Below, piece by piece: positions 1 through 12,435 of a DNA stretch of 64,000 bases. The stretch covers positions 31,948,222-32,012,221 of the forward strand of contig CM074195.1 in NCBI GenBank assembly GCA_037179385.1, in the 5' to 3' direction. This stretch comes from Holothuria scabra. Its lineage: Eukaryota; Echinodermata; Holothuroidea; Aspidochirotida; Holothuriidae. The notes below the pieces were generated by a model. The model was not told where the DNA came from, ran no database searches, and saw nothing but the letters and a program-made list of their open reading frames with translations. The translations under genes and the position numbers were made by a program. Numbering within the stretch: position 1 is the first letter of the stretch; each line of letters opens with the position of its first letter.

Positions 1-39
1 AATGGAACATGGATAAAAATTATGCAATCACCTGTCATG

Positions 40-325
40 CCAAACTACAATTTTGGTACGGGGGTACCAAAATTCTTAATTGGCTCAGCGCTTTGATTGA
101 CAGCTAATTCAAACAATGCAGAGTACCAAAGCTTATATTACACAGCTTGAACAGTGCTGATAGTGTTTTGATTATATAAATGGAGTTTTTCTATACTCGC
201 CTTGAAGCAATAAACCGAGATTGTATCTGGGTGAGGATGAAGTTCTGACAGTTGTGGGAGGGGCTTAAGTAAGAAGATCAGGAGAATTGGTACTGTTTGG
301 GGTGAGAGAACTGGGCCTTTAATTC
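40..325 (+). repeat. Dispersed repeat, inverted copy at 38618-38968
   Basis: Most of this stretch, upstream of the SSR3 exon, recurs in reverse complement in the CHD gene between 38618 and 38968. Shared blocks include CCAAACTACAATT, AATTGGCTCAGC, GTACCAAAGCTTATATTACA, GTGGGAGGGGCTTAAGTAAG and GAGAACTGGGCCTTTAA. The homology spans about 280 bp with small gaps. No coding potential was seen. The remaining bases 326-691 look like plain AT-rich intron. Confidence 0.8.
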
Positions 326-691
326 ACTGCGTAGAAGAGTCTTGAAAAACAGGGAAAAATGGAAATTGTGTGAAAGCATGGAAAAGTTCTGAATTTTTTA
401 CAAAGTGACACTCTTCCATTCTCACATGTAATCTCAAAGTGTGTTTTCACTCATTGTATCAAAATTAAGTATTGTCTTCAATGAAAATTATGTAAATTTT
501 AAATAACATGTCAAGAGTTAGGTCATGAATATTCATTATTTGTTTTGGAAAAAGTCATGAAAATTGCTGTAACTCTGATGTAAGGTTGGGGTTGAGGATA
601 TATCAGACCATCACTTCTCAGATTTTAAAAAGTGCCAAGTTCAAGCATTAGAATTCCATGCGTCACTTTTGGTTTGTTATTTTTCCCAAAG

Positions 692-823
692 AATTTTGTG
701 GAAGAAAAATGAAGTAGCTGATCATGAAGCAACGACATTCTCCATTTTCTACAACAACACCTTGTTCATCCTCATCGTGCTTGTTGCATCTTTCCTGGTC
801 CTGCACTCATTTGATGCCAATGT
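692..823 (+). CDS. SSR3: SSR3 (TRAP-gamma) penultimate coding exon
   Basis: The exon encodes the C-terminal part of translocon-associated protein subunit gamma, a membrane protein of the TRAP complex that sits beside the Sec61 channel in the ER. What is seen: an open frame reading [10 protein letters not shown], then [14 protein letters not shown], then a hydrophobic stretch ([12 protein letters not shown]) that would be the last but one membrane helix. These blocks match vertebrate SSR3 almost residue for residue, from knowledge of the family. A pyrimidine-rich acceptor ends at 691. I place the donor at GT 824-825, because only that choice gives the conserved V-N-Y junction with the next exon; a GT two bases earlier would break the frame. 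Earlier exons lie upstream of the window, so the gene is partial here. The intron 824-1446 shows a G-run and no other feature. Confidence 0.93.
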
Positions 824-1446
824 GTATCCTTTATGTATTAGGGTTTGGGGAGGGGGGGGATTTTGTATCCCCTGTGATTGTGTTGTCACTGTCAACCATG
901 TTCTTCTTGACTATTATACTCCCATATTTGTTAGAAGTACTGCACTGCGCCAAACCTGAACAGATTTGAGTACACTGATCATATTCTGGGCTTTCTAAAG
1001 GAAAGTGGCCTTTCTAGAATGTTTTGACATACCTGTCAGATTTGCTTTTGCTTAGCTATTTGAGTGGAATTTCACCTCGTCTTTACAATTTTAGTTGTTT
1101 TTCCTCCACCATTTCAAGCTACTGATGAACGTGTGTAAATGTGTCCTTAAACCTTGTCTAGCTCTAACTAACTTACTACTCAAACTGAGTAATTCTTTAG
1201 GCCCAGGTAAGTTTGGAAAATTGAGTTTGGCTGTATGGAACAGGGGTCTAGAGCTTGGGGCAGTAATTAATAATAACTAAGATAAGAATTGGAACACATG
1301 TATTTCATGTAAATTTTAAATATTGGTTGAGTTCCATAGGTGTCACCTGTAAATTTGCAATTTGTCTGCGTCAGTTGGTGGCATGGTACACATATATCTT
1401 TGTAGATTTTTTTTCTACATTTCATCCTTGACAACTTTTCTCTCAG

Positions 1447-1513
1447 GAATTATGCACTGTCCATCCTTGGTGGAGCTGGCCTCCTTGCTCTCCTGTCAAC
1501 TGGATCAAAGTGA
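1447..1513 (+). CDS. SSR3: SSR3 last coding exon with stop codon
   Basis: This exon completes SSR3 with the residues NYALSILGGAGLLALLSTGSK followed by TGA at 1511-1513. The end LIALLSTGSK-type motif is the characteristic C-terminus of TRAP-gamma, so the family call is firm. The acceptor is TCTCAG ending at 1446; one base from this exon completes the split valine codon. The 3'UTR runs from 1514 to roughly 1925. Confidence 0.94.
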
Positions 1514-1906
1514 AGTCTTCCTTATGTACTACTTTTCCAGTCTTCTTCATTCTCTTGAAAACCCTGTGGACTGCCACCATTTATGAAATCAACAATTTTG
1601 ATGTCAGATAATTTGCCAGTCATCCCTTTCTTGAGATGTACACAGAGCAGGGAACTGCCCTTACTTCTTCAGTACCTGTAAACTGCATCTCAGCAGAGAA
1701 ATCTGCAATGACTGTCTCTGAATTCAGGATACGTAACAGAATTTCAAAACATTTCTGCCAAAATGTGTAGAACTTGTGTTTCTACTTCAACCCAGCAACT
1801 TTGTTTTAATTTTTCTGAAGTTTGGGTTTGAACCAGATGTCTTTAAGTTACTCAGAACTCTGTACAGTGATGCATTCCCTCATTTTGTGAAATGTTAAGT
1901 AGAACC

Positions 1907-1912
1907 AATAAA
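1907..1912 (+). terminator. SSR3 polyadenylation signal
   Basis: A canonical AATAAA lies about 395 bases after the SSR3 stop codon, in an AT-rich setting. It is the first such hexamer downstream of the stop, so it is the likely 3' end signal. The cleavage point itself is not visible. Confidence 0.75.
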
Positions 1913-1970
1913 TTTCAAAGAATACATACATACACACAATGGTTCTTATTTTTTCTCCTTTTCTGTCAAA

Positions 1971-2420
1971 AGGGAAAGATTGAACAAAAGTTTAACTTTC
2001 GTATGTGAAAGAGGAACCGAATCTACACAGTGTGGTTAAACTTCTATTCAAATCAGACATGTGTTTCTCGAGATACCACTAAATGAGGTTAAACCACTTC
2101 CTCACATTGACAAGGAATGCTTCGTTTTCCTTTGTTTTTCAGACTGTTGTGTTGACCCTGAAGTTAATAGGAATACGACCTTCCTGTGGGAAATGGAAAG
2201 TTTGTAAAGTTTTGATGCCACTTATGCAATCACATTCTGATAATATGGGATCATTGAGGAGAAAATTGGCTATAAAGTTTAAAGAAAAACAAAAGACTGT
2301 TCATTAATGTGAGGATATGATGTCATGTGTGCTTACTTCTAGTTTACTTTTCATTGTAAAAGTTACAACTTTACTTGATCATATCTTGAGAACTACTTAT
2401 TAGATTTTGTTTGAAATTAG
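1971..2420 (+). repeat. Dispersed repeat, direct copy at 41936-42430
   Basis: About 450 bp just after the SSR3 gene reappears in the same orientation inside a CHD intron at 41936-42430. Matching blocks include AATCTACACAGTGTGGT, CTTCCTCACATTGACAAGG, TTGACCCTGAAGTTAATAGG and GAAAAACAAAAGACTG. Neither copy shows clear terminal inverted repeats or a reading frame. The copy at 41936 carries roughly 45 extra bases. Confidence 0.8.
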
Positions 2421-4052
2421 AAAAATTACCCTCTAATCCTTCTACTTCAAGCAACAATTTTTGTAGTAGTCTACTGAAATTGTCAATTGGTTCAGCTTGA
2501 TTCAGAATATTGGGATGAAAGTTGCTTAAAGAATCTGGGATGGTTTCACTTGTTCTTTTCCTTGAGCTGACGGGGTGTATTCGTATAGGTGTATTTGTGC
2601 AACATGACTTCTTAACTCTCTTTAATGAAATTCCCAATTCTGTTCAATAAATCCTCAAGATTTGTAATTATTTGTTTCCAAAAGCAAAATTATCCACACG
2701 CTGCAAATTGCAATTCCTATTGAAGTAGTGCTGGCTCATAAACCAGTTTGGCATAGTAACATTCCCAAGCTTTAAAGATGGCTAATCGAAAATCAACCAT
2801 ATGTGACACCAGATCATCAAATTGCACCAATATCTGCCAGGGGCATAGCCAGGATTTTAAAAGTTGAAGGCACAAAGCAGGGGCGCCGCTAGGGTGTTGG
2901 TATTGGGGGGGCAGATAACACGGGAGACCATCTAAGCAAAGCTCCACCAATGGTTTGTGCGGAGCATACGCCGAAAATTTTTTGTTTCACAGACCCGCCA
3001 GATCGCAGGAAATGGCCTCTACGACTCTATTTGCACCTAATGGAAACCCTCTCAAAAGTGCTATTTTTTTACTTCAAAGTTCTCACTTCTAGGAGAAAAC
3101 TCAATAAAGAACAGTGATAGTGTGGTGGCCAAGAATATCTGATATGTCTCTCGCCTTGGTGTCTAAAGCTTACACTGTTATCTCGTGATTCAAAACCAAG
3201 ATGACACGGGAAACCATCTAAGCGGAACGCCACCAGAAGTTTGCGTGGAGCCCAACGAGAAAATTTTGGTTCTACATACCCTCCCAGATTGCAGGAGATG
3301 GCCTCTACCACTCTATTTGTACCTCACCCTGTCCCCTACGAAAATAAAGAGCTTAAAAACGTTTTCAGATGATTTCATTTTTGAAATCGGCAATTTTGAA
3401 TTTCCCTCCATTTTTATATGTGCTTTTTTAAAAGACGAGTCAGCCAAAAAAGTGTCGGCCGGGCCGACAGTGCTACATGCTGGCTACGCCCCTGACTGCA
3501 GTGCTGTTTCCATATTTTTTTTTCATCAAGTTACAAATTTTCTTCTATATAAATTCTTGACATTTAAATTGTCGTCGATGAGCCTCTATTCGTAGGTCTC
3601 ATGCAGCAACGATCTTTGCTCGCCTTGCGATGTGAGATTTGCCAAAAGAAAATGCAGATTCTTCATTCATCTCGAAGATATATTTTCTTACAGGAAACCC
3701 AGGATCCAAAATTTCCTGCAATGCAAGCTCCATATTTTCAAACATACGCCCCAAAAGGGCAAAGAATTTTGGTGCGCTTACCCCCCCCCCCGGCAACTTT
3801 CCCTCCTCATGATATGGTTTGGAAGCTTGAATAAAATTTCGGAAAATTTGATGCCCCCCTTTTCCCCTTCCCCCTTACCCTCCCCTATCTGGAAAAATAT
3901 CTAGCTACGCTTCTGAGTGTTCAGAAGACTTGGTCTTCTAGGAAAAGTCAATTTCAGTCCCATTTTAAAGCAATAATAATGAGTTTCTTGCGCCATCTGT
4001 TTTATGTATTCGCGTGTCAATGTGAATGTGTATGCGTGATTTTTGGGGTGTA

Positions 4053-4308
4053 TTAACCCTTTACCGTTGTGCTCCGATCGGGGCATATTTGCGCGCCTCG
4101 GGAGTGGGCGGAAAAGCGGAAGTAGCCCGCCCCACATCGGCCCCCGTAGGCCATTGACCCCGTGACCTTAAACTATTGTCTCTCTCGTTGTGGCCGAATT
4201 TTCGGGTAGCTACTCGCAGTTTCGAGCTCCGCGTGAAACAGTAAAGATGTGTGACAGCCGAGCTCCCCGCATGGGTCCAAAAGGACCCAAACAACGGTAA
4301 AGGGTTAA
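4053..4308. mobile_element. piggyBac-like MITE with TTAA target duplication
   Basis: The element is bounded by TTAA on both sides (4053-4056 and 4305-4308). Its termini are perfect 14-bp inverted repeats, CCCTTTACCGTTGT at the left and ACAACGGTAAAGGG at the right. TTAA duplication with CCC-starting termini is the hallmark of the piggyBac superfamily. The ~248-bp interior is GC-richer than its surroundings, has no transposase frame, and contains a small palindrome (GGGTCC-AAA-AGGACCC) near the right end. It is therefore a non-autonomous element. Confidence 0.8.
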
Positions 4309-5150
4309 AATAAGCCTGTGGGGTGTGTTTACTGCAAAGCTGACGCCACTGTCTCTGCGTGTGTGCACGTAACCCCTTTAGCCGAGTGGAGCAGATATTT
4401 TAGACTAAATCATGGCTGTCGCTAGGTTCTCATGTTAAGGGGTGTCATGGTCCCAAATTGGATGATTTTCCAACTGAATGGAAGGGTCAACAGGCCAGTT
4501 ACGTCGAGTATGAATACATGAAGCATGAATGCTTTGTGGAACAAGTCTAATTGGATGAAGCTGGCGACTCGCTCTGCGGAGAACCACCACTGTTAAGCGC
4601 GGAGTGCACATAAAGTCCTAAAAGATCACGATCTCTTAGATAGCCGGAAACGGCATTTCCCAGGCTGGTACCAGCAAGGCATACACAGGCATTGTCAACA
4701 GGATTAGAACAAATTAACGTGAAACATTACAGAACTGGAGTTTGGGGAACAAAACTTTGAAGACGAGGGAAACGACTGTCTAATCGGAGCTCCACCATTG
4801 GTGTTGCGCGGAGCGTTCAGAAAATTTTGAAAAATCGTGACCTCAGATAGTCGAAAATGTCATTTCCAATGCTGGTTTTAGCAACACCTACACAGACATT
4901 TTAGCTGAGGTGAAACATAATAATCGTGAAACGTTTCAGACCTGAAGCCCGATGGAATACGTTTTAGAGGACGAGGCTGACGACTATCTGAGAGAAACAT
5001 CATCATCAGTTGGCGCAAAGTGCACAGGAAATTTTGAAAAATCACGACCCCTTAGATAGCTGGAAACGGCATTTCCCGGGCCGGGATAAGCAAGGCCTAA
5101 GCATGTATTTTCAGCATGGGTGGAAATTATTAACGTGAAGCATTGCAGAC

Positions 5151-5264
5151 CTGGGTCCTGTTCCACAAAGAGTTACACACGATCTTAAGTTTGATTCACC
5201 ATACTTAAGCCAACAGTAAATCAAACTTAAGATCGTGCGTAACTCTTTGTGGAACGGGCCCCAG
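5151..5264. mobile_element. Palindromic MITE (GTTCCACAAAGAGTTAC type), copy 1
   Basis: A nearly perfect inverted repeat about 114 bp long. The left arm begins CTGGGTCCTGTTCCACAAAG and the right arm ends CTTTGTGGAACGGGCCCCAG; the arms also share AGTTACRCACGATCTTAAGTTTGAT. The centre is CACCATACTTAAGCCAACAG. A second copy, nearly identical, is at 50300-50411. No coding sequence is present. Confidence 0.88.
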
Positions 5265-7500
5265 AAGCATGGGGAATGAACCTATGAAGACAAGTAAAAC
5301 GACTATCCAAGCGGAACCCACCATCATCATGTTAGCGCGGAGCGTGCAGAAAATTTTGAAAACTTGAACCCCTCAGATAGCCGGAAATGGTATTTCCCAG
5401 GCTTTAATAAGACCCCACCCTCTTGTGAGAAAAATTTTAAGGTGTATTGCTTATGGTGAAATATTGATTTCAGCTTGAAATAAAGACGAAAAGTAGTATG
5501 GCAAACGAAAATATTGCAAGGAAAGCCTTAATCATCTTTTCATTGCTTACAATTGCGTCATTTTTCCGGCCATAAAAGATAAGAACATCATCAGTAAGAT
5601 ACGCTTTACGCAGGGCTGCCACCACGCCGGCTCTCAAAATCTCCACCCGGCACTAGCCATCAATATCAGCATCACCGCCCGGCACAAATTCCTTACCATA
5701 ACTGAATAAAATTCTCAGCTTTCTTTAGGATTGAGTGATAATTCCTCATTTTTTGGAAGCACTCACCAATCTTCAAAAACTTTTCAAAGAGGAAGTGGGA
5801 CAGTGACTACCCTTAAACCGCTCCCCAAAGACGATGACCACAAATTACCCAACTTTCAAAATGGTCTGGTGACAAGCCTAGTTAATGAGCAGGAATCTCT
5901 GCCAAAAATATGAAGCCATTGCTTATAGATCTAAGTGGAGCGCCACGAAGGCTACGTGGCGCAGAGCGTACGAAAAAATGAAAGAAAAATCGCAACTTCT
6001 CAGAATTAAAAAATCGCAACTTCTCAGAATTCCCGAAATAAAATTTTTTAGACTTGTAAGTAAATCCAGGGAGATGTTAAGTCTAAGCAGTCGTTACTTT
6101 GAACTTTCTTCTGCAATGACATTTTCACTCCAATAAGACTACTATAACACTACGGTTGATGAGGAACGTACAAGAAAATTTGGGGCTTTATAAACCCTCT
6201 AGATGGCCGGAAACGACACTTTCCACATGTTTTAATCTGCATGTACCCAGCCTTGAAGTACAAATTTCATGTCTACCACATCTCAAATAATAATAATAAA
6301 AAAGTCAATCTATGAAAAATGGTAATACATGCACTTTTTAGGGACCCCAAAACTGGGCATTTCTGATCTGTGGCCTACGGGGTGAGACTGAAGGGAGCCG
6401 GTATCTCCCTTTCCCTATGGGAAAAATTGTAAACTTTAGGAGGACCAAGCTCCTCTACAGGGGGGCCAGCACTTCAAGGCCCAGACAAAGGCGATGAGTT
6501 AATCCGGGTAGGAAGCGATTCGGCAGAATTTGAAGCCCGCGTAGCGCGCCGAAAATGTTCCTTTCTTTTTAACAAATACTAAAAAATCTGGAGTTTATTT
6601 TGAAGAAAACCTTTTAAATTTTTTAACCATTCTGACTTTTGTAAGGACCATTAAAATTTGGGGTGTTTACTGAGGAATCTATCCTTCATATGGACAAATC
6701 AAAAACGCTGTGTACGCGACAGCTGACATTCTGTTGGGGTTGTAAATGTAACCGTTCTAGGTTAACGTACTAAGGCTTCAAGACGAAGCTAACAATTTGC
6801 CCGAAAAGTTTTTTCTCTTAACGAAGATTTGAAAATTAAGAGCTAATTTTACTGCAAAAAACATGTTAAAAAACATCTTATCCCTCAGACAGCCGGAAAT
6901 GGCATTTCCCAGACTTGTAACTAGAAATGAAGCCATCGTCATTCTGAGCTTTCCTTTGAAATGAACGTTTAACTTCAATAGAAAAAAACCAACTTGCTAT
7001 AAGTGTTCAGAAAATTATCAGACAAAAGGTACTGCAAATGGTACTGGCCTTGTCCCTTTTCGGTGGAAAACTATGCAACGGAATTGAAAACATACTAATG
7101 TGTTTGATTCTACTAGGAATCTCCGTTGTGCCAAATCCACTAAATAGATGAAATTTTCTACGTGACTGCCAGAAATCCAGACTCTAAATGATTTTACTTC
7201 CAACGTATTTGAAAATATGACACGTTACAAGGAGGCTTCAAATGAATTTTTCAGTCAGACTTATGGGGAGACATGATTATGCTACTGTTTGTCATTATGT
7301 GTGGCTCAAAACGGCCTTGTCGATTTTCATCACCTTTGCTTGAATTCGACTGTCGGGGCAGGCCAGATGGCAGACCATCGGACACTGCATGTACATTGAC
7401 AACTACTCGCCCTTTTGTTCGGAAAATTTGGAATTGTGAGTTTCCTAGAAGAATTTGGTGTTCAAATAAACAAAATCAAGAAGATCGTCCGGGTGACTGA

Positions 7501-8050
7501 AGTTATCAGGCATACATCTTTTACCGGCCTGTAGATGAAGGCTCCCCGACGAAATTTAATATTTTCTCAACAACAAGGGAGGACAGTCTTCCCCGACAGG
7601 GGCATGACCTTGAGGGCACGGATTTAAGATGGAATGAGGGATAGGAGAGCTAGTAAGAAGTAATTAAAACAGATTCAGATATGCATTAAAATAGCGTTAC
7701 AAAAGAAGAAAAAGGTGATAAAGAAAAAAAAGGTGATAAAGAAAAAAACAGTTCACAATCATCCATCTCGTAACTTCAGTCATCAACGTTTTTCACAGTT
7801 TTTAGGCCTCCCCGAAAAATGCCGCCCTTCCACGACGGGGGATGAGATAGGACAAGGTACATGGATGAGATAGGACAAGAGATAGGACAAGGTGTATGGA
7901 ATGAAGTATAACAGAGCTAAGAAGTGATTGAAAATCAATTCCAATATGCATTACAAAACAAACAATATGTTTAAAATCACCCACCCAGTAACTTCAGTCT
8001 TTGTAGGTTTTGTTTCTATTATTTTTTAACTTTTAGGCCTCCCGACGAAA
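7501..8050. repeat. Diverged tandem repeat, unit ~231-265 bp
   Basis: The boundary motif GGCCTCCCCGACGAAA-type recurs near 7539, 7804 and 8036. Each unit contains GATAGGA-like, AGCTAAGAAGT, ATATGCATTA, and CAGTAACTTCAGTC blocks in the same order. Inside it are smaller tandem repeats: AAAGGTGATAAAGAAAAAA at 7706-7746 and GAGATAGGACAAG at 7846-7890. No gene frame was seen. Confidence 0.7.
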
Positions 8051-8799
8051 TCGTCGACCTTCACCGACGGGGGGCCATGGACCCCGTCCCCCCCACCCCC
8101 CGCTGGCGCCACCCCTGACATTACTTAGTCAAAATTAATACTACGAGTAAATTTCTCAAAATATTTAAACGGCAAAGCAGAAGTAGGGATCATGTGGGAA
8201 ACATAAAATTCGGACCTTGTAGACATTTTACAAATCCGCCCGGGTGTCAGTGTAATCTAGTAAAAAGAGGAATTGTCGAAAAAATCGTTCTTCAGTGGCA
8301 CTTGTCATGGGCAGGAGTGAGGGATGACATAGGCCTTCTTGTTAAGGATGGAAGGGAAGAATTATTCGAAGGCAGTACCTTGCCCTTACGCCATATTTTG
8401 TGTGTGATAAAGTATAGGAATGGTCGTGTAAGAATGGTCTCCAGCGTATGATTGCTTTGTTTTCAGTAAATCAACCAGCCATCCGAAAGGCAGAAAGGGT
8501 CTTAACCTAACAAAGTCACATTCGAGTTTGTTGTCGAGAAGTTCGTTTCATCTTCGAAGTGAAATGCAATAACGACAGTGCAGGTTATATACGGTACCGG
8601 TATCTAATTTAGTGACAATAGGCATTTTGAAGTTATTACTTGATATCATACATGCGGGCACAAAATGTGTTTGACACATATTCATGCACGCTTTCTGAAT
8701 TGTTGCACATTTTATTTACTGTTTTGAAGGAAATACTTCAAAGTTTATTTCCGTTCATACATTTTATTTTTTCTCATTGACTTTGTCAGGACGCAAAAA

Positions 8800-9010
8800 A
8801 TTTTGGAGGGGCCTGAAGAAGACCTGGAAGACTAGGTCCCCCAGCCCCCCCCCCCACCCCCCGTGGCGACGCCACTGCAAAAACACCTTAAATAGAGGTT
8901 ATTCTCCTCTATCCTTAGACTTTTCCCTAATGTCGAGCCCGCAAGACACCAACCCCCTCCCCCGACACAATCCTGGCTGCGCGCCTGTTAAGGGAAGGGG
9001 TTTTTGCCCT
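8800..9010. repeat. Dispersed repeat with GTGGCGACGCCACTGC motif
   Basis: The block runs from a poly-C tract through CCCCGTGGCGACGCCACTGC, AAACACCTTAAAT, TATCCTTAGACTT and ACAATCCTGGCTGCGCGCCTG. An inverted relative lies at 10520-10720, with CAGGCGTGTAGCCAGGATTGTGTG, AGTCTAAGGATAGA, ATTTTAGGTGTTTTTTGCA and GTGGCAACGCCACTGC. It is non-coding. Confidence 0.65.
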
Positions 9011-12000
9011 CCCCATTGATTTTTGTGTGGCTTTATCTGTTTATAATATAAGAGTTGCACCAAGTGAGCTACCTTTAAATTAAAGTTTCTGTTACATATT
9101 TAACGCATTGAAAGGAACTGGAAAAATTTGAGGATGGGATGGTACAGCATTGCCTTGCTCCGGCTACGCTAGTTCTTGAGAACGTGAACTTCATGTACCT
9201 AAACACCAGGCATACTTAGTACTTACTTAACAGACTTAAAATCTCTCAGACCAATACAGGGGTAATGTGTGTATTCCGGCCACTTGACCCATTCCTGTTG
9301 CAGTGAGGTTTTGATAGAGGGGCGCAATGATAGACCGCTATCATGGGGGAGAGGTCAAGGGGAGGGGACACTCTCCCTGGACAGACTTCCAAATTTGACT
9401 TTTGGAATAGTGATGGAATGCAAAATTTCCTACATTTGACAAAATTCTTTTCCAGGGGTGACCACCAATCTAGGCTCGCTCATCCTGAACGGAAAGTCAC
9501 ATGCAGTTTCAGAATCTTCATGGACAGTTGGATACAACGACAAAACCTTTCTGCAAATCACTAGGTGAAAAGGCGATCCGTCTTCCGATTACGTAAAACG
9601 CTATTAATTTTTGCTGCTATGTGTCTGCGTGAGTTGTTATTATGTTATATCAAAGCCGGGAATATTGATGTATATAACATCAACATTGAGTAAGTTCGGA
9701 GGCACACGGCAAAACCCGTCGCCGCCCGACTTAAAACTAATTCGTCAGAAATAGAGCTTTAAAACCTCCTCCTTCAAATATCTGAAGCTCGAGGAGAACG
9801 TAGAAATTTCATTCATTTGATATCCATGCTTGGTCGAAAAAGCTCTCTAACCCCATTTACGATATCTCTACAAAAATGTAGCTTATAGGCCTAAATGCCC
9901 CGGTAGAAAACTTGAAATTGAGGGAGCCGGGCCACTATCCAGACGAATAATCAATCACTATTGGACTTATGCATAATTTAGGTATGATTGAGACGCTACT
10001 GGAAATTACTAAATTGATGTCGCCGAAGCGTGCATAGCGCAAAAACTTTTGGCAGTTTCTTGAAGTATTTGCGAAAATGGGGCTAAATGGCGCTATTTGA
10101 ATTGAAAAAGTGTACGGTACTTTTCCTTCTCGGAAAAGTCGGTAAAGACCCAGTCGGAAAAAGCGTGCCAAAGCGAGCGAGGATGAGAAACTTGGGATTT
10201 CCGATTTTCCAACTACGGTCGCTCATACGAATGGGGGAACCCCCGCCACCCCCCTCCCCCACTCGTGAGGGCCTTGTGTGTAGTGGGCATTTGCCTGCGT
10301 TCGTATGCACGGATTGCTTACATAGACAAGTCCTGATCACAGACACAATCTAAGGTGCCGGCTGTTGGAAGTTTGCCCTCAATTCTGGCAGACCTACTCC
10401 CCTGCTCCAAGTGGGTCTTCTTTTGTCCAAAGTGTTGATAACTTGTCCAGCGCCGAAACTTCTATGCCCATTTAGCCGCGGAACTAACCACGGGCACTCG
10501 GGCTCGAGGTACACGTATCCAGGCGTGTAGCCAGGATTGTGTGATGGGGAGGGGTTTGGTGTCATGGGGGGAGATTGGAACACGAAATGAGGGAAACTAA
10601 GTCTAAGGATAGAGATAAAAAAAACCCGATATTTTAGGTGTTTTTTGCATTGCAAGGTTGGGTCATGGGGGGGGGGGGGGTTCTAACCCCCAAACCACTT
10701 CCGTGGCAACGCCACTGCATGTACCCACCGAGTTCGACACCCACGATGTTGCTTTTTTTTAGCAATCATTACTGGGTACCAATCCATTTTTGCCATAGAA
10801 ACCCTAAAGCCTTTTACCCCATTTTTTGCATGATTCCCTTGAACCGCGGGGGATTCTTCAATGGAGTACGGTATTACGGTAGCCTATGGAGCAGTGCACT
10901 TCTAAGTATGATTTTTCAAGTTTCGTTTGGCTTTGAACCATAGCCATCGTCGAATGCCGGGAAGGGGGGGGGGTATGTCGAAGCCTGTTTCAGAAGAGCG
11001 CGCTGGCATCAGTAAGCTGTGATGGAGTCCATCGGACGCGTGCATGGACCTTTTCAGTAGCTGTTCCATGCAGTATGCTACATACACGTTATTTGCGTGC
11101 AGTGTGCGTAGCTGTAAGTCCATTAGCTCGATTCTCAGTACGGCACTTTTGAAGGGAAGCCGAGAACACATTTGACTATAAAACCGGCGTGAACCAAGTC
11201 GGAAGACTAAGCGCAACCCGCGGATAAGGGAGGGGGCTGGGGATTCAGCCCCCACTTTTTCTGCCATAGGTGTTTTAGGCCACCTCACATTGCTAGTACA
11301 TTGTTGAACATATGGCCCTTGTAATTTTTGTCTCTACAGCAGCACAGAGGTATCTACCACACCGGTTATGACTGATATGCACATGTGATAATAGTTGCCG
11401 CCTGCAACGGGACCAAAATGTTGGCAATTTCTAATAAACTTAGCTTCAGATGGAAGGCCGGCCGTCGGATACTGAAATTGCTGATGTTTGAGAAGAGGTA
11501 GGCTTACTGATTCTCATTTTAACTATGGGGCTATTTCGGCCGGCCAGGTCGGGCATCCGGACAGAGAACTTATTGGACGCTTTGCCCGGGGTGTCACTGT
11601 ATTTTTAGGCAATATATAGCTACAGTGTGAGATACAAAAAACGATGTCAAGTTCTCACACTGCCGATATTCGAAGAACTTGCTTATTCGAAGAAACAAGA
11701 GCGTCGGATATCTGTTAAAATTCAATGCAGCAGACTGATGCGGTGACTTAAGCCTCTCAGGCAATAGCAAGCTGTACAGCACACAGTAAAAATGCAAATT
11801 CATTTTAATTCTTTCACAAGTCAGCTATCATTCACTCCTGATGAAAGAATAATCCTCAAAGTAGGGCATTTTTTGACCCATCTTGCTTCCCTCTATTGTT
11901 AATTATCCCGACGGCTTTTTGAGAAAGTCACCTACTCCACTCACGCAACAATCCCAGTCAAGGTCGAACGTGAACGCTACTGTATCATATATTTTGATCA

Positions 12001-12120
12001 CACTTAATCCCTCGAACACCCTCTTCTCGTCAGTTAATTAATGGTCACATTCTTTACAAATTTTCTGCACCATCATCCTATCCAAGTACAATACAAGATC
12101 ACTTCCCGCCTCCGCTGACT
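9011..12120. other. Intergenic region without a recognised gene
   Basis: Apart from the repeat at 10510-10722, nothing gene-like is visible. A block at 11222-11330 (GGGCTGGGGATTCAGCCCCCAC ... ACATTGTTGAACATA) recurs near 62037-62115. G- and C-runs occur at 10240-10262 and 10962-10972. The open frames of up to about 130 codons have no recognisable protein motif and low-complexity composition. Confidence 0.55.
10510..10722. repeat. Relative of the repeat at 8800-9010
   Basis: It contains the same word set as 8800-9010 but with the internal blocks in the opposite sense, including AGTCTAAGGATAGA and AGGTGTTTTTTGCA, and a 13-base G run near 10668. The short frames over it are artefacts of the G/C runs. 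Confidence 0.6.
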
Positions 12121-12130
12121 GGCTGTTGGT

Positions 12131-12144
12131 CCAATTATGCAAAT
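12131..12144 (+). promoter_or_regulatory. CCAAT box joined to octamer motif
   Basis: A CCAAT pentamer (12131-12135) lies next to a perfect octamer ATGCAAAT (12137-12144), about 490 bases upstream of the proposed CHD start codon. These are known binding words for NF-Y and POU factors. Their use here is inference from position. Confidence 0.4.
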
Positions 12145-12435
12145 GAGGTATGTAAAGTAAACAAATCGTATTTCCCCATATGAAGATAAGCAGAGTGTAA
12201 GTAAAATTAAAATTCCGTAAAAACAATAAGAAACATAAGTTCATGTGAAACATGAAAAATATACATTTTATTGCTAATGAAAATAGTCAAGTTTTGGAAA
12301 CATTTGAGAGAAGTAAAGGCACCTGTGAGAAATGTGAAGAAAAACATCACATAGAAAGGGTATCAAGCTAATAGCTTCTTGGTGATTATTATGGGATATC
12401 TGAGGGTAACTATTATGGGATAGATTTACAGATCT

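Larger units (their letters stand above)
2840..7000. repeat. Degenerate array of a ~200-300 bp repeat family
   Basis: The same diverged motif set recurs many times: a start such as CGACTATCTAAGCGGA, then GCCACCA, then GCGCGGAGCGT, then AGAAAATTTTGAAAAATC, then CCTCAGATAGCCGGAAATGG and CATTTCCCAGG. Recognisable units begin near 2918, 3206, 4766, 4978, 5300 and 5930. The tail motif AGATAGCCGGAAA-CATTTCC is visible near 4635, 4850, 5055, 5375, 6190 and 6890. Phrases like GCTACGCCCCTG and GGGGCATAGCC mark some edges. Short open frames here are chance products of the repeats. The array is interrupted by the MITEs at 4053 and 5151. Confidence 0.7.

Noticed and set aside
669..691. Using the ATG-like start before the SSR3 exon as a real start
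   Set aside because: The residues before RILWKK do not match SSR3, and a pyrimidine-rich acceptor ends at 691.
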